A stretch of DNA of 64,000 nt, taken from Halorubrum sodomense (GTDB lineage: Archaea; Halobacteriota; Halobacteria; Halobacteriales; Haloferacaceae). The DNA lies in the NCBI RefSeq assembly GCF_900111935.1, contig NZ_FOYN01000001.1, positions 542,069 to 606,068 of the forward strand, read 5' to 3'. The notes under the pieces are model-generated. The model had not been told where the DNA came from. It was given only the letters and a program-made list of their open reading frames with translations, and made no database searches. The translations under genes and the position numbers were made by a program. Shown here piece after piece: positions 26,551 to 35,868 of the stretch; position 1 is the stretch's first letter; every line of letters starts with the position of its first letter.

Positions 26551-28455
26551 GTGGACTCGAGCCGGATCCCCGACGAATTTCCCGCGCCGAGCTTCCGCGG
26601 CGCACAGGAGCGGGCCCTCGACGACATCCGCGACGCCTTCGCGGCGGGCAACCGGGTCGTGCTGGTGCGCGCGCCGACGGGCAGCGGCAAGTCGCTGCTC
26701 GCCCGGGCGATCATGGGCGCGGCCGAGACCGCGGGCGAGGCGGCGCCGAGCGAGGCGACCGGCGCCTACTACACGACCCCGCAGGTGTCGCAGATCGACG
26801 ACGTCGCGGCCGACGACCTGCTCGACGACCTCGCGGTGATCCGCGGGAAGTCGAACTACGACTGCGTGCTCCCGGGCGAGCACGACACGCCCGTGAACCG
26901 CGCGCCCTGCGCGCGCCAGCAGGGGTTCGACTGCTCGATCCGGCACCGCTGTCCGTACTTCTCCGACCGCGCCATCGCCTCCGGGAACCGCTTCGCCGCC
27001 ATGACGCTCGCGTACTTCATGCGCACCGCCGGCTCCGAGGTGTTCCGCAAGCGCGACGTGGTCGTGATCGACGAGGCGCACGGGCTCGCGGAGTGGGCCG
27101 AGATGTACGCCACCATCGAGATCTCGCCCGAGCGCGTCCCGGTGTGGGACGACGTCGGCGTCCCCGACGTCGCGGCCGACGCCGGCCCGGAGGAGGACGC
27201 GATAGACCGGACCGCGCGGTTCGTCGAGACCCTCCGCGACGTGTCGATCCGCGCGAAAGACGAGCTGGTCGGGCGACCGGAACTCGACCGCGAGGAGGTC
27301 GCCCGACGCGACCGCCTTCAGGAACTCATCGGCGAGCTCGGCTGGTTCCTCGAGGATTACCGCGATCCGGAGACGCCGACCACGTGGGTCGTCGACCAGC
27401 CGGGCGGCGAGGAGTCGACGATAGCGATCAAGCCGCTCGACCCCGCGCGGTACCTCAGGCACACGGTGTGGGACCGCGGCAACCGGTTCGCGCTGCTGTC
27501 GGCGACGATCCTCTCGAAGGAGGCGTTCTGCCGCGGCGTCGGGCTCGACCCCGCCGACGTCGCCCTCGTCGACGTCGAGCACACGTTCCCGCTCGCGAAC
27601 CGCCCGCTGTACGACGTGACGCAGGGGTCGATGACGTACGAGCACCGCGACGAGACGGTGCCGAAGATCGCCCGGCTGATCGTCCGACTGATGGCGGAAC
27701 ATCCCGACGAGAAGGGGCTCGTCCACGCGCACTCGTACGACATCGCCGAGCGGCTCACCGAGCGCCTCGGCGAGTTCGGCGTCGCCGCGCGCGTCAGGCG
27801 CCACGATCGGCAGAATCGCGACGCGGAGCTGGAGGCGTGGAAGTCGAGCTCGGACCCGGAGGTGTTCGTCTCCGTGAAGATGGAGGAGGCGCTGGACCTG
27901 AAGGACGCCCTGTGTCGATGGCAGGTGGTGTGTAAGGCGCCGTATCGGAACACGAACGACTCGCGGGTCGCCCGCCGGCTCGAAGACGGCCAGTGGGCGT
28001 GGTACCACCGCACGGCACTGCGCACGGTCATCCAGGCGTGCGGCCGGGTCGTCCGGTCGCCCGACGACTACGGCGCGACGTACCTCGCGGACGACTCCCT
28101 GCTCGACCTGTTCGAGCGCGCCGAGGCCGACACGCCGTCGTGGTTCCGCGATCAGATCGACGCGATGACGCCCCCGTCGCTGCCGGCGTTCGACCCCGAG
28201 GCCGCGCTCGCCGGAATCGACGCGTCGCCCTCGAACGGCGCGGGAACGGGGCGGCGGCGAAGTCGACGGTCGGGCGGGTCAGAGCGCGGGAACGCGGGTC
28301 GCTCGTCTCGCGGCGACGGCGACTCGGAGGCCGGCGGCGGCGACCCGACCGCTGACAGCGGCACGGCCGACGGCGAGTCGGTCCGGACCCGCTCCGAGCG
28401 GGACGCGGACCGACGGAAGGACCACCCCCTGTCGGACGTGTGGGGCGACGGCTGA
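26551..28455 (+). CDS. XPD/Rad3-like superfamily 2 DNA helicase with iron-sulfur cysteines
   Basis: This 634-residue helicase has Walker A APTGSGKS at 41-48 and motif II DEAH at 174-177. Four cysteines between them (Cys105, Cys120, Cys128, Cys134) match the spacing of the XPD/DinG iron-sulfur domain, which acts as a ploughshare for strand separation. Later motifs include LLSATIL, and QACGRVVRSPDDYG for the final arginine finger region. The C-terminal 90 residues are disordered and charged. The start is GTG at 26551, about 25 bases after TATA-like GTTTAATT. It probably unwinds DNA during repair. Confidence 0.9.
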   Translation: MDSSRIPDEFPAPSFRGAQERALDDIRDAFAAGNRVVLVRAPTGSGKSLLARAIMGAAETAGEAAPSEATGAYYTTPQVSQIDDVAADDLLDDLAVIRGKSNYDCVLPGEHDTPVNRAPCARQQGFDCSIRHRCPYFSDRAIASGNRFAAMTLAYFMRTAGSEVFRKRDVVVIDEAHGLAEWAEMYATIEISPERVPVWDDVGVPDVAADAGPEEDAIDRTARFVETLRDVSIRAKDELVGRPELDREEVARRDRLQELIGELGWFLEDYRDPETPTTWVVDQPGGEESTIAIKPLDPARYLRHTVWDRGNRFALLSATILSKEAFCRGVGLDPADVALVDVEHTFPLANRPLYDVTQGSMTYEHRDETVPKIARLIVRLMAEHPDEKGLVHAHSYDIAERLTERLGEFGVAARVRRHDRQNRDAELEAWKSSSDPEVFVSVKMEEALDLKDALCRWQVVCKAPYRNTNDSRVARRLEDGQWAWYHRTALRTVIQACGRVVRSPDDYGATYLADDSLLDLFERAEADTPSWFRDQIDAMTPPSLPAFDPEAALAGIDASPSNGAGTGRRRSRRSGGSERGNAGRSSRGDGDSEAGGGDPTADSGTADGESVRTRSERDADRRKDHPLSDVWGDG

Positions 28456-28479
28456 CAGGGGGCTATCGCGAGGCGGCCG

Positions 28480-28563
28480 TCACAGCAGCGAGACGCCGTA
28501 CGCGACCATCGAGCTCAGCATGAGAAACGCGAAGAACAGGGCCATGACCTGTTGTCTGTCCAT
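28480..28563 (-). CDS. 27-residue single-helix membrane peptide
   Basis: This tiny gene encodes MDRQQVMALFFAFLMLSSMV followed by seven more residues, a single hydrophobic helix with a charged N-terminus. The ATG at 28563 is correctly placed for a leaderless start, because a TATA-like TTATACC lies 25-30 bases upstream on the minus strand (about 28585-28592). I recall similar peptides in other haloarchaea but cannot name a function. It converges on the helicase gene. Confidence 0.62.
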   Translation of the reverse strand: MDRQQVMALFFAFLMLSSMVAYGVSLL

Positions 28564-28732
28564 GTCCGGGTGTCGGCCGTAGAGCGGTATAATTCCTGCG
28601 GGCGAGGGGAGCGAGAGGCGGACTGTATTAGTCTCTCCGTACCGATCGTCTGTCAATATATATCGTATAAGGTGTACTAGGCCCCTCAATGAAGTAGTAA
28701 CCTTCATAATCCCTCACGCGACTACTGGGTGT

Positions 28733-28924
28733 ATGGCCACGAACGGGCTGTCGAGTGCGCTGACGCTGTACGGTGCGCGAACCCTGACGCTGTCGCAGGC
28801 GGCCGCACAGGCAGGGCTGAGCGAGGCCGAATTCATCGAGCAGCTCGAACGCCGCGGCATCGAGGTAACCGATTCCGAGCGCGCCGCAGCCCTCGGCCGC
28901 GAACGGCCCGCCCGCGCCGACTGA
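28733..28924 (+). CDS. Small helix-turn-helix protein (UPF0175/DUF7317-like)
   Basis: This 63-residue protein contains a helix-turn-helix-like stretch (TLSQAAAQAGLSEAEFIEQL, about 18-37) preceded by a short strand, as in UPF0175-type proteins. It is probably DNA-binding, though the family is poorly described. The ATG lies about 25 bases after TATA-like CATAATC at 28708-28714. The divergent gap to the 27-residue gene is rich in A and T. Confidence 0.7.
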   Translation: MATNGLSSALTLYGARTLTLSQAAAQAGLSEAEFIEQLERRGIEVTDSERAAALGRERPARAD

Positions 28925-29055
28925 CCGACGACACGTCCCCGCTGGCGCGTCGACGCGCCCGACCGCTTTCGCGACGCTCTTCCCACGAACGATCAGTTTC
29001 GTCTCTCCTGCGGGCAACGCTCAAGACGAGTTCGACCCGGTCCGCGGGGAAGGCG

Positions 29056-30201
29056 CTAGTCCCGGCTTCGCGGTGACGTTGCGGCCGGCTCCGTCCCCGC
29101 TTCGGGCACGAGGTGGACGTCGCCGTCGTGTTCGAAGGCGAGTACCGACTCGGCGCCGTCGTCGACGAACGCGGGGTTCGGGACCGTCTTCGCCTCGTAG
29201 GTGACCGGGTCGAGTACCTGGATCGCGTTCTCGTCTTCCACGGTCACCACCGTCGTCTCCGTCGCGTCCGCCCGGGTGCCGAGCCGGGTCGCGTCGGGCG
29301 CCTCCGCGTCAGCGAACGCGGAGGTGTACTCCTCGCCGGTCGCGAGCCGAACGCCCTGGAGGCGGCCGGAGACGCCGGTGACGAGGACCGGCCCGTCGCC
29401 GTCCTCGGGGTCGACGATCTCGCCTGCCGCGTACTTCGGGAGCCGGACCGCGAACGTGACGCGGTACACCTCGTTGCCGTCGCCGTCCTCGGTGACGAGC
29501 GTCGGGTACGACTCGAAGCTCCCGCCGAGCGACTCCGTGATCCGCGTCGCGACGTTCTGCGCGAGCCGGTTGGAGGAGAGCTTGATGTCCGGTCCGTCGT
29601 CCGTCTCGTTCACTTCGGTGATGAACGCCTCGCGGTCGCCGTCGGCCTCCTGGTCGGCCACGTACGCCTCGGCGATGTCGAGGGCCGCCGCGCGCTCCGC
29701 CGGCGTGAGGTCGCGCTCGTCCGCGCGGACCTGAACGATCCCGGCGTAGTACCCCCCGGCGATGCGCCCGCAGCGGTCGCAGGTCCCCCGCGAGATCTTC
29801 ACGGGGACCGTCACCTCCGCCGAGCGGAGCGTGCCGCGCACCACGCCCGAGAAGCGGCAGTGCATCCGCACGTTGTTCTCGTCGACCTGCTCGGGCTCGA
29901 CGCCCCACTCCACGTCCTCGGCGTCGACGTGGACGCCGAGCGCCTCCGCGACCTCGTCGACGGCGACGTCGGTGTAGTCGCGCGCGCCGACGTCGCGCCA
30001 CGACTCGCCGCGCCTGACGGCGCCGCAGCCGGAACACACCAGCACCTCGATCCGGTCGGGCGCGTCGACCAAGTCGAAGTCCTCGAAGTAGCAGTCGTCA
30101 CAGAGCAGCGCGTCTCGCCCGCGCGGCTCGCCCGGGAGGGGGTCGCGCCGCTCGGGGACCGGGTCGCCGCAGCGCGGACAGAACTCCCGCGACTCGCTCA
30201 T
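29056..30201 (-). CDS. NMD3-family zinc-ribbon protein
   Basis: This 381-residue protein has the N-terminal NMD3 zinc region: CPRCGDPVP, CDDCYFEDFDL and CSGCGAVRRGESW within the first 70 residues, and a further CDRCGRIAGGYY near 140. Eukaryotic NMD3 escorts the 60S ribosomal subunit from the nucleus; archaeal homologues are thought to act in late large-subunit maturation. The C-terminal half carries a beta-rich domain, an OB- or SH3-like part being expected. It is a single gene, divergent from the PDCD5 gene. Confidence 0.92.
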   Translation of the reverse strand: MSESREFCPRCGDPVPERRDPLPGEPRGRDALLCDDCYFEDFDLVDAPDRIEVLVCSGCGAVRRGESWRDVGARDYTDVAVDEVAEALGVHVDAEDVEWGVEPEQVDENNVRMHCRFSGVVRGTLRSAEVTVPVKISRGTCDRCGRIAGGYYAGIVQVRADERDLTPAERAAALDIAEAYVADQEADGDREAFITEVNETDDGPDIKLSSNRLAQNVATRITESLGGSFESYPTLVTEDGDGNEVYRVTFAVRLPKYAAGEIVDPEDGDGPVLVTGVSGRLQGVRLATGEEYTSAFADAEAPDATRLGTRADATETTVVTVEDENAIQVLDPVTYEAKTVPNPAFVDDGAESVLAFEHDGDVHLVPEAGTEPAATSPRSRD

Positions 30202-30342
30202 TGGCTCCGGCTACGCCGAGGATCCGTTTAAGCGGCGCGGACCGTGTCGACCGGGTGCCGCCGACCGCGACACCGGTTCCGGTCGAGACGGGCGGTCGCG
30301 ACCGCCGAAATGGTTTTTCGCACGGACCGAGAACGGGCGTGT

Positions 30343-30696
30343 ATGAGCGGCAACCCCGACGACGAACGACTCGAAGAACTGCGAGAGAAGAAGATGGAAG
30401 AGCTCCGCGAGCGCAAGCAGGGCGGCGGCGGCGACGCCGAGGCCCAGCAGGAGGCCCAAGAGCGCGCCGAGGCCCAGCAGGAAGCGGTGCTGAAACAGCA
30501 CCTCACCGACGGCGCGCGCCAGCGGCTCAACGCGGTCGCGATGTCGAAACCCGAGTTCGGCGAGAAGGTGAAACAGCAGGTCGCCGCGCTGGCACAGAGC
30601 GGACGGGTCCAGGGACAGATCGACGAGGACCAGATGCGCGAGCTCCTCAAGGAGCTCCAGCCCGAACAGCAGAGCTTCGATATCCAGCGACGGTAG
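30343..30696 (+). CDS. PDCD5-family DNA-binding protein
   Basis: This 117-residue protein belongs to the PDCD5/TFAR19 family. A charged coiled N-terminus ([15 protein letters not shown]) leads into a three-helix core starting [19 protein letters not shown] and ending [14 protein letters not shown]. Archaeal members bind double-stranded DNA, and a translation-related role has been suggested. The ATG at 30343 lies about 30 bases after TATA-like GGTTTTTCG. The stop is followed at once by the next ATG, so the two genes are co-transcribed. Confidence 0.93.
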   Translation: MSGNPDDERLEELREKKMEELRERKQGGGGDAEAQQEAQERAEAQQEAVLKQHLTDGARQRLNAVAMSKPEFGEKVKQQVAALAQSGRVQGQIDEDQMRELLKELQPEQQSFDIQRR

Positions 30697-31290
30697 ATGG
30701 AGCTCGCGCTGCTGTACAGCGGCGGGAAAGACTCCTCGCTCGCCGCTCACCTCCTCGATCGGTTCTACGACGTCCGCTGCGTCACCGGGAGCTTCGGGCT
30801 CACCGACGACTGGGAGTACGCCGAGCGGGCGGCCGCCGAGCTCGAGTTCCCGTTCGAGCGCGTCGACCTCGACCGCGAGGTGGCGGAGAGCGCCGCCGAG
30901 ACGATGGTCGCGGACGGGTACCCCCGGAACGGGATCCAGCGGGTCCACGAGCACGCGTTAGAGACCATCGCCGCGCTCGACGTCGACGCCATCGCGGACG
31001 GGACGCGCCGCGACGACCGCGTCCCGACGGTGTCGCGGGCGCAGGCGCAGAGCCTCGAGGACCGAAACGGGATCGACTACATCTCGCCGCTCTCGGGGTT
31101 CGGCCGCCACGCCGTCGACCAGCTCGTCGACGCCACCTTCGACGTCCAGCAGGGGCCGAGCGAGGAGGTCCCCAAGGCGGACTACGAGGACGAGCTCCGG
31201 ACGCTCATCGCGGACGAGCACGGCGAGGAGACCGTGACCGACGTGTTCCCGGACCACGACCAGACGTACGTCCACGGGCGGAACGACTGA
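30697..31290 (+). CDS. PP-loop (N-type ATP pyrophosphatase) family protein
   Basis: This 197-residue protein starts with the pyrophosphate-binding loop LLYSGGKDSSLAAHLL. Enzymes of this group adenylate a substrate, often a tRNA base or carboxylate, using ATP. The later segments DAIADGTRRDDRVPT and ISPLSGFGRHAVDQ fit the alpha-hydrolase fold. The specific substrate is unknown. It starts on the base after the PDCD5 stop. Confidence 0.88.
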   Translation: MELALLYSGGKDSSLAAHLLDRFYDVRCVTGSFGLTDDWEYAERAAAELEFPFERVDLDREVAESAAETMVADGYPRNGIQRVHEHALETIAALDVDAIADGTRRDDRVPTVSRAQAQSLEDRNGIDYISPLSGFGRHAVDQLVDATFDVQQGPSEEVPKADYEDELRTLIADEHGEETVTDVFPDHDQTYVHGRND

Positions 31291-31391
31291 CCCTCCCGCT
31301 GCGTCGGGCCTCTGTTCTCCGATCCCGTGTTAAAGACCCTCGCTACTGTGCGAGCGGCGTTTCCTCCCTTCGTCCGCAAGGATCGGCCGCG

Positions 31392-31622
31392 ATGGTCGAC
31401 GACCCACGAGACGCCGCGGACGCACGGGACGCGCTCGCCGAGGCCTTCGAGGAGCCGGCCGCCCGACCGGTAGCGACGCGGACGCGAGTCCCGCCCTCGG
31501 TCGACCGAGAGGCGGACGCGGACGCTGCCGAACCGGCGGACGACCGGGAGGAAGCCCCGGAGAACGACCGACGGGAGTCCGTCGACGAGGACCCGATCCA
31601 CCCGCGAACCCGGACGTCGTAA
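31392..31622 (+). CDS. Small disordered acidic protein
   Basis: This possible 76-residue protein (MVDDPRDAADARDALAEAFE and onward) is rich in Asp, Glu, Pro and Arg and lacks predicted structure. Third codon positions are almost all G or C, supporting coding. TATA-like GTGTTAAAG lies about 55 bases upstream. It has no recognised family and lies between the PP-loop gene and hisS. Confidence 0.5.
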   Translation: MVDDPRDAADARDALAEAFEEPAARPVATRTRVPPSVDREADADAAEPADDREEAPENDRRESVDEDPIHPRTRTS

Positions 31623-31723
31623 CCGCCGCCGCCGAGTTCGCCGACCTCGCCCCCGGTCGGCCGGACGGCGCCCGAGCGCGCGGAAGGGATGCTTTCAAGC
31701 GAGCCCTCACCGAACCGACGTTC

Positions 31724-33046
31724 ATGTACGACGGCCTCAAGGGATTCCGCGATTTCTATCCCGGCGAGCAGTCCGCCCGGCGCGAGGTGACCGACGCGAT
31801 CGAGGACGCGGCGGCCCGACACGGCTTCCGCGAGATCGCCACCCCCGCCTTGGAGCGGACGGAGATGTACGTCGACAAGTCCGGCGAGGAGATCGTCGAG
31901 GAGCTGTACGCCTTCGAGGACAAGGGCGGCCGCGGCGTCTCGATGACGCCGGAGCTCACCCCCACCGTCGCCCGGATGGTCGTCGCGAAGGGCCAGGAGC
32001 TGTCGAAGCCGATCAAGTGGGTCTCCACCCGCCCGTTCTGGCGCTACGAGCAGGTCCAGCAGGGCCGCTTCCGCGAGTTCTACCAGACGAACGTCGACGT
32101 GTTCGGCTCGTCGGCGCCCGAGGCCGACGCCGAGGTGCTCGCGGTCGCCGCCGACGCCCTGACCGACCTCGGGCTCACCGGCGACGACTTCGAGTTCCGC
32201 GTCTCCCACCGCGACATCCTCGGCGGGCTCGTGCGCTCGCTCGCCGCCGACCCCGAAGCGGTCGACACGGCGGCGGCGATCCGCGCGGTCGACAAGCGAG
32301 CGAAGGTCGACGACGGCGAGTACGTCGGCCTGCTCTCAGACGCCGGCCTCGCCCGCGACACCGCGCGCGACTTCGACGACCTCATCTCGGGCGTCGAGAC
32401 CGTCGACGACCTCGACGCGGTCGCCGAGGCCGGCGGCGAGGACGTGGAAGCGGCGGTCGAGAACCTCCGGAACGTGCTGGCCGCCGCGGACGACTTCGGC
32501 GCGGGCGAGTTCTGCGAGGTGTCGCTGACGACCGCCCGCGGGCTGGACTACTACACGGGCGTCGTCTTCGAGTGCTTCGACTCCACCGGCGAGGTCTCCC
32601 GCTCCGTCTTCGGCGGCGGCCGCTACGACGACCTCATCGAGAGCTTCGGCGGCCAGCCCACGCCCGCGGTCGGCGTTGCGCCGGGCCACGCCACCCTGAA
32701 GCTCCTCTGTCAGCGGGCCGGGGTCTGGCCCGACGAGGAGCTCGCGACCGACTACTACGTCCTCTCGGTGGGGGACACCCGGAGCGAGGCCGCCGCGCTC
32801 GCGAGCGACCTCCGCGCGCTCGGCGACGACGTGGTCGTCGAGCAGGACGTCTCCGACCGCTCGTTCGGCGCGCAGCTGGGCTACGCGGACTCGATCAACG
32901 CCGAGACGGTCGTGGTCGTCGGCGAGCGCGACTTGGAGAACGGCGAGTACACCGTGAAGGACATGGCGAGCGGCGACGAGACGACGGTCCCGGTCGAGGA
33001 GTTCCCCCCGGACGAGGGGCTGCCGACCTACGGGGACTACGCGTAG
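31724..33046 (+). CDS. hisS: Histidyl-tRNA synthetase
   Basis: This 440-residue class II synthetase charges tRNA-His. Motif 1 lies in the first 60 residues (YDGLKGFRDFYP onward), motif 2 includes STRPFWRYEQVQQGRFREFYQ, and the histidine-binding loop is ARGLDYYTGVVFE. Motif 3 is FGGGRYDDL followed by VGVAPG. The C-terminal anticodon-binding domain spans about 345-435. The ATG is about 25 bases after TATA-like GCTTTCAAGC. Confidence 0.96.
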   Translation: MYDGLKGFRDFYPGEQSARREVTDAIEDAAARHGFREIATPALERTEMYVDKSGEEIVEELYAFEDKGGRGVSMTPELTPTVARMVVAKGQELSKPIKWVSTRPFWRYEQVQQGRFREFYQTNVDVFGSSAPEADAEVLAVAADALTDLGLTGDDFEFRVSHRDILGGLVRSLAADPEAVDTAAAIRAVDKRAKVDDGEYVGLLSDAGLARDTARDFDDLISGVETVDDLDAVAEAGGEDVEAAVENLRNVLAAADDFGAGEFCEVSLTTARGLDYYTGVVFECFDSTGEVSRSVFGGGRYDDLIESFGGQPTPAVGVAPGHATLKLLCQRAGVWPDEELATDYYVLSVGDTRSEAAALASDLRALGDDVVVEQDVSDRSFGAQLGYADSINAETVVVVGERDLENGEYTVKDMASGDETTVPVEEFPPDEGLPTYGDYA

Positions 33047-33127
33047 CGCCGCGGCGCGCGGCCTCGGTCCGGCGGGGCCGCCCGGTCCCTCAACGCTTTT
33101 CAATCGCGCGCCGGGACCGTGGGCACG

Positions 33128-34210
33128 ATGATCCCGCTCGCGACGGCGATGGCTCCCGGCGAGATCGGTCTTCGCGTGGCGGCCGGCGTCGCCCTCATCC
33201 TGATCAACGCGTACTTCGTGGCGATCGAGTTCGGGCTGACGCGCCTGCGTCAGTACCCCGAATCGGAGATGGACTCACCCGGGCTCCGCCGCGCCTGGGA
33301 GATGACCGACGACCTGGAGTTCTACCTGACGACCTGTCAGGTGTGGATCTCCGGGACCTCCATCGCGCTCGGTATCGTCGCCGAGCCGGGGCTCGCGGCG
33401 CTTTTCGCGCCGATATTCGAGAACACGGCGCTCGCGTCCGCCGGCGCGGGCTCGCTGCTCGGCTTCTTCCTCATCAACATGGTCCACCTCACCCACGGCG
33501 AGCAGACGCCGACGTACCTCGGCGTCGAGCGCTCGAAGCAGGTCGCCCGGTACGGCTCCCGGCCGCTGTACTGGTTCGCGTGGCTCATCTCGCCGCTGAT
33601 CAAGTTCGGCGACTGGGTCGCGAAGGCGACGCTCGGGCTGTTCGGCGTCGAGATGACCGGGTCGTGGACCGAGGCCGAAGAGGAGGTGTTAGAGACGCGC
33701 GCACAGCTGCGCAACCGTCTCGGCTCGATGATGGAGGAGATCGAGCTCCCCGAGGAGCGCCGCGAGGAGGTCCTCAACGCGCTCGACGTCGGCGAACTCG
33801 CCGTGCGGGAGGTGTTGACCCCCGCCGACGAGATCGTCTCGCTGTCGACGACCGCCTCCGCCGAGGAGAACCTCGACCGGATCCGCGACACTCCGCACAG
33901 CCGCTTTCCGCTCGTCGGCGACGACCTGAACGACTTCGAGGGGATCGTGTACGCCCCCTCCATCGTGAGCCGCTTCGACGAGCTCCGGGACGGCGACCTG
34001 TCGTTCGCGGACGTCGCCGCCCCGCCGATGACGGTCTCGGCGGACGTGAGCGTCAGCAACGCCTTCGACCAGTTCCAGGCGGAGTCACAGGAGCTCGCTC
34101 TGGTGATCGAGGACGGCGAGGTCGTCGGGCTGATCACCGCGACCGACGCGATGGAGGCGGTGATGGGACAGTTAGAGGACCCGCTGGACGCTGGTAATGT
34201 TATAAAATAA
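33128..34210 (+). CDS. CNNM/CorC-type membrane protein (DUF21 plus CBS pair)
   Basis: This 360-residue protein has a DUF21/CNNM membrane domain with about three or four helices (1-160), then two CBS domains (about 215-345) that bind adenine nucleotides. The family is linked to Mg2+ or Co2+ handling. A GTG at 33119 is an alternative start; TATA-like GCTTTTCAA at 33096-33104 favours the ATG. The C-terminal CorC_HlyC domain of longer members is absent. The last five codons (GGT AAT GTT ATA AAA) are AT-rich, unlike the rest, and lie at the edge of the repeat element starting at 34200. The repeat may therefore have truncated the gene. Confidence 0.85.
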   Translation: MIPLATAMAPGEIGLRVAAGVALILINAYFVAIEFGLTRLRQYPESEMDSPGLRRAWEMTDDLEFYLTTCQVWISGTSIALGIVAEPGLAALFAPIFENTALASAGAGSLLGFFLINMVHLTHGEQTPTYLGVERSKQVARYGSRPLYWFAWLISPLIKFGDWVAKATLGLFGVEMTGSWTEAEEEVLETRAQLRNRLGSMMEEIELPEERREEVLNALDVGELAVREVLTPADEIVSLSTTASAEENLDRIRDTPHSRFPLVGDDLNDFEGIVYAPSIVSRFDELRDGDLSFADVAAPPMTVSADVSVSNAFDQFQAESQELALVIEDGEVVGLITATDAMEAVMGQLEDPLDAGNVIK

Positions 34211-34540
34211 GACGCGGCGGCGAGTGCCGGTGAGCGCCCGAAGGGCGCGAGACCGCACGCGCGAGGGAGTCGCGAACGTAGTGAGCGACGAGGCTGGGGA
34301 GGCGTGAGGTGCTGTGCGGTACGCGGTGGGATTCAAAGGGGCAGCCGGGAGGCCGCCGTAGGCGACGTAAGCACCGCAGTGAGTGAGCGAAGCGAACGAA
34401 CGAGGAGCACAGCGAGCGTGCGCCCGCCTCTCGGCTGGGGCTTTGGCGGTGTTGACCCCGGGGTCGTCGATCACATAGCGCCGAGCGGCTGGGGCTTCGG
34501 CGGTGTTCTCAGCCGATCCGGGAGCAGCTATTTATAAACG
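34200..34540 (+). ncRNA. Structured dispersed repeat, copy 2 (candidate RNA)
   Basis: This copy begins at TTATAAAATA (34200-34209), over the end of the CNNM-type gene. Hairpin I has an inner stem GCGCCC (34234-34239) with GGGCGC (34243-34248). The 30-base core at 34290-34319 is identical to copy 1. The long stem pairs CAGCCGGGAGGC (34342-34353) with GCCTCTCGGCTG (34426-34437), including one G-U pair. Two GGCTGGGGCTT modules follow, 54 bases apart, the second ending in TTTATAAA (34531-34538). Reading frames in it do not align with those of the other copies. Confidence 0.7.
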
Positions 34541-34578
34541 AGAAGCCAACATCTCAGGTCCCCACTTCACGCCTGCGC

Positions 34579-34986
34579 TCACTTCTTGTACGCCTCGCGC
34601 AGGAACACCAGCGCGCCGCCGAGCATCGCGAGGTTACCGAAGAAGGCGAGCCGCTCGCCGCTCTTGTCGTCCTCGTCGGCGTTCCAGAAGTCGTGCATCG
34701 TCGCGGTCACGACGGTCAGGAACGCGACCGCGGCGCCCGTCGCAACCCGCGGGAGCCGCCAGAGCGCGATCCCGACTCCGGCGACCACCATCATGCCGGA
34801 GGCGAACGGCGCGGCCAGATCCGGCATCGGGACGCCCGCCGACTCGGCGTACTCGATCGTGTCGTCCATGTCGCGGAAGTCCTCGGAGGCCTGCGCGGCG
34901 AGGCCGACCCCGAGCAGCACCCGGCCGATCCGGGAGGGGGCGCCGCGCTCCTCGCTCGCCTCGGGCGCGTTAGTGTCGTCGCTCAT
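34579..34986 (-). CDS. DoxX-like membrane protein
   Basis: This 135-residue protein has about four hydrophobic helices in the DoxX arrangement (RVLLGVGLAAQASEDFRDMD, ASGMMVVAGVGIALWRL, GAAVAFLTVVTATMHDFWN, LAMLGGALVFLREAY). The motif HDFWN before the last helix is typical of the family. DoxX relatives have been linked to quinol oxidation or redox homeostasis, without clear proof here. The ATG at 34986 is used, nine codons inside the maximal frame. Confidence 0.83.
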   Translation of the reverse strand: MSDDTNAPEASEERGAPSRIGRVLLGVGLAAQASEDFRDMDDTIEYAESAGVPMPDLAAPFASGMMVVAGVGIALWRLPRVATGAAVAFLTVVTATMHDFWNADEDDKSGERLAFFGNLAMLGGALVFLREAYKK

Positions 34987-35088
34987 GTGATAACCAACGG
35001 CCGCGCCCCACATAAATCGCCCCGCCGGGAGCGGGTCGGGCCGCGGTCGGCCGTCGCGTGCCGCGCCGCGAACGAGCGGCCCCGACCG

Positions 35089-35868
35089 CTACTCCCAGGT
35101 CCGCCGGGCGTGGAGCCGGCGGACGGCGGCGTCGAGCGCGAAGCCGATCGTGCCGATCACCAGCATGACAGCCGGGATCTCGGCGTACGCGAACCGGTCG
35201 CGCGCGTCGAGGATGAGGTAGCCGAGCCCCGTGTTGACGCCGAGCATCTCCGCCGGCACGAGGATGATCCACAGGATTCCGATCGACAGGCGGACCCCGG
35301 TCAGCATGTCCGGGATCACCGCCGGGACGACGACCCGACGCAGCAGCGCGCGGGTGTCGCCGCCGAGCGACTCGCCGACCGTGATCCAGTCGTCCTCGAT
35401 CGTCGCCACCCCGTGCGCGGTGTTCAATACGACCGGCCAGACGCCGGCCATGAACATGATGAACACCGCCGAGCGGGTCCCGACGCCGAAGACGATGATC
35501 GCGATCGGGAACCACGCAAGCGGCGAGATCATCCGCATGAACTGGAACAGGACCGTCGTCGCCTTCTCCGCCGCGCCGAAGTACCCGACGACCAGGCCGA
35601 TCGGGAGCCCGACCGTCAGGCTGAGCGCGAGCGCCACCGCGAACCGGTAGACGCTGACGAACACGTGGTCGTAGAACGCCGGCGAGACGACGAGGTCGGC
35701 CAGCACGGCGAACGCCGCCGCGGGCGCGAAGTTGGTGATGATGCCGCTACCGAGCGCCGTCACCGCCCACCAGACGGCGAGCCCGCCGAGGAGCCCGACC
35801 GCCGGCAGCAGACGACCGCTCTCCCCGACCAGCTCAGAACCGTATCGTTTCCTGTCTCTCGTAGCCAT
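35089..35868 (-). CDS. ABC transporter permease (nitrate/sulfonate type)
   Basis: This 259-residue permease has about six membrane helices and the coupling loop TVGESLGGDTRALLRRVVVPAV (about residues 155-176, given in outline). It is the last gene of a four-gene minus-strand operon. Its start lies 35 bases inside the end of the binding-protein gene, so translation is coupled. Together with the ATPase at 37171 it should form the membrane importer. The substrate group is the same as for the 15.9-18.6 kb system, though the sequences are only distantly alike. Confidence 0.9.
   Translation of the reverse strand: MATRDRKRYGSELVGESGRLLPAVGLLGGLAVWWAVTALGSGIITNFAPAAAFAVLADLVVSPAFYDHVFVSVYRFAVALALSLTVGLPIGLVVGYFGAAEKATTVLFQFMRMISPLAWFPIAIIVFGVGTRSAVFIMFMAGVWPVVLNTAHGVATIEDDWITVGESLGGDTRALLRRVVVPAVIPDMLTGVRLSIGILWIILVPAEMLGVNTGLGYLILDARDRFAYAEIPAVMLVIGTIGFALDAAVRRLHARRTWE

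Noticed and set aside
34200-34540. Insertion sequence
   Set aside because: There is no transposase frame, and I found no clear terminal inverted repeats or target duplication at any of the three copies.
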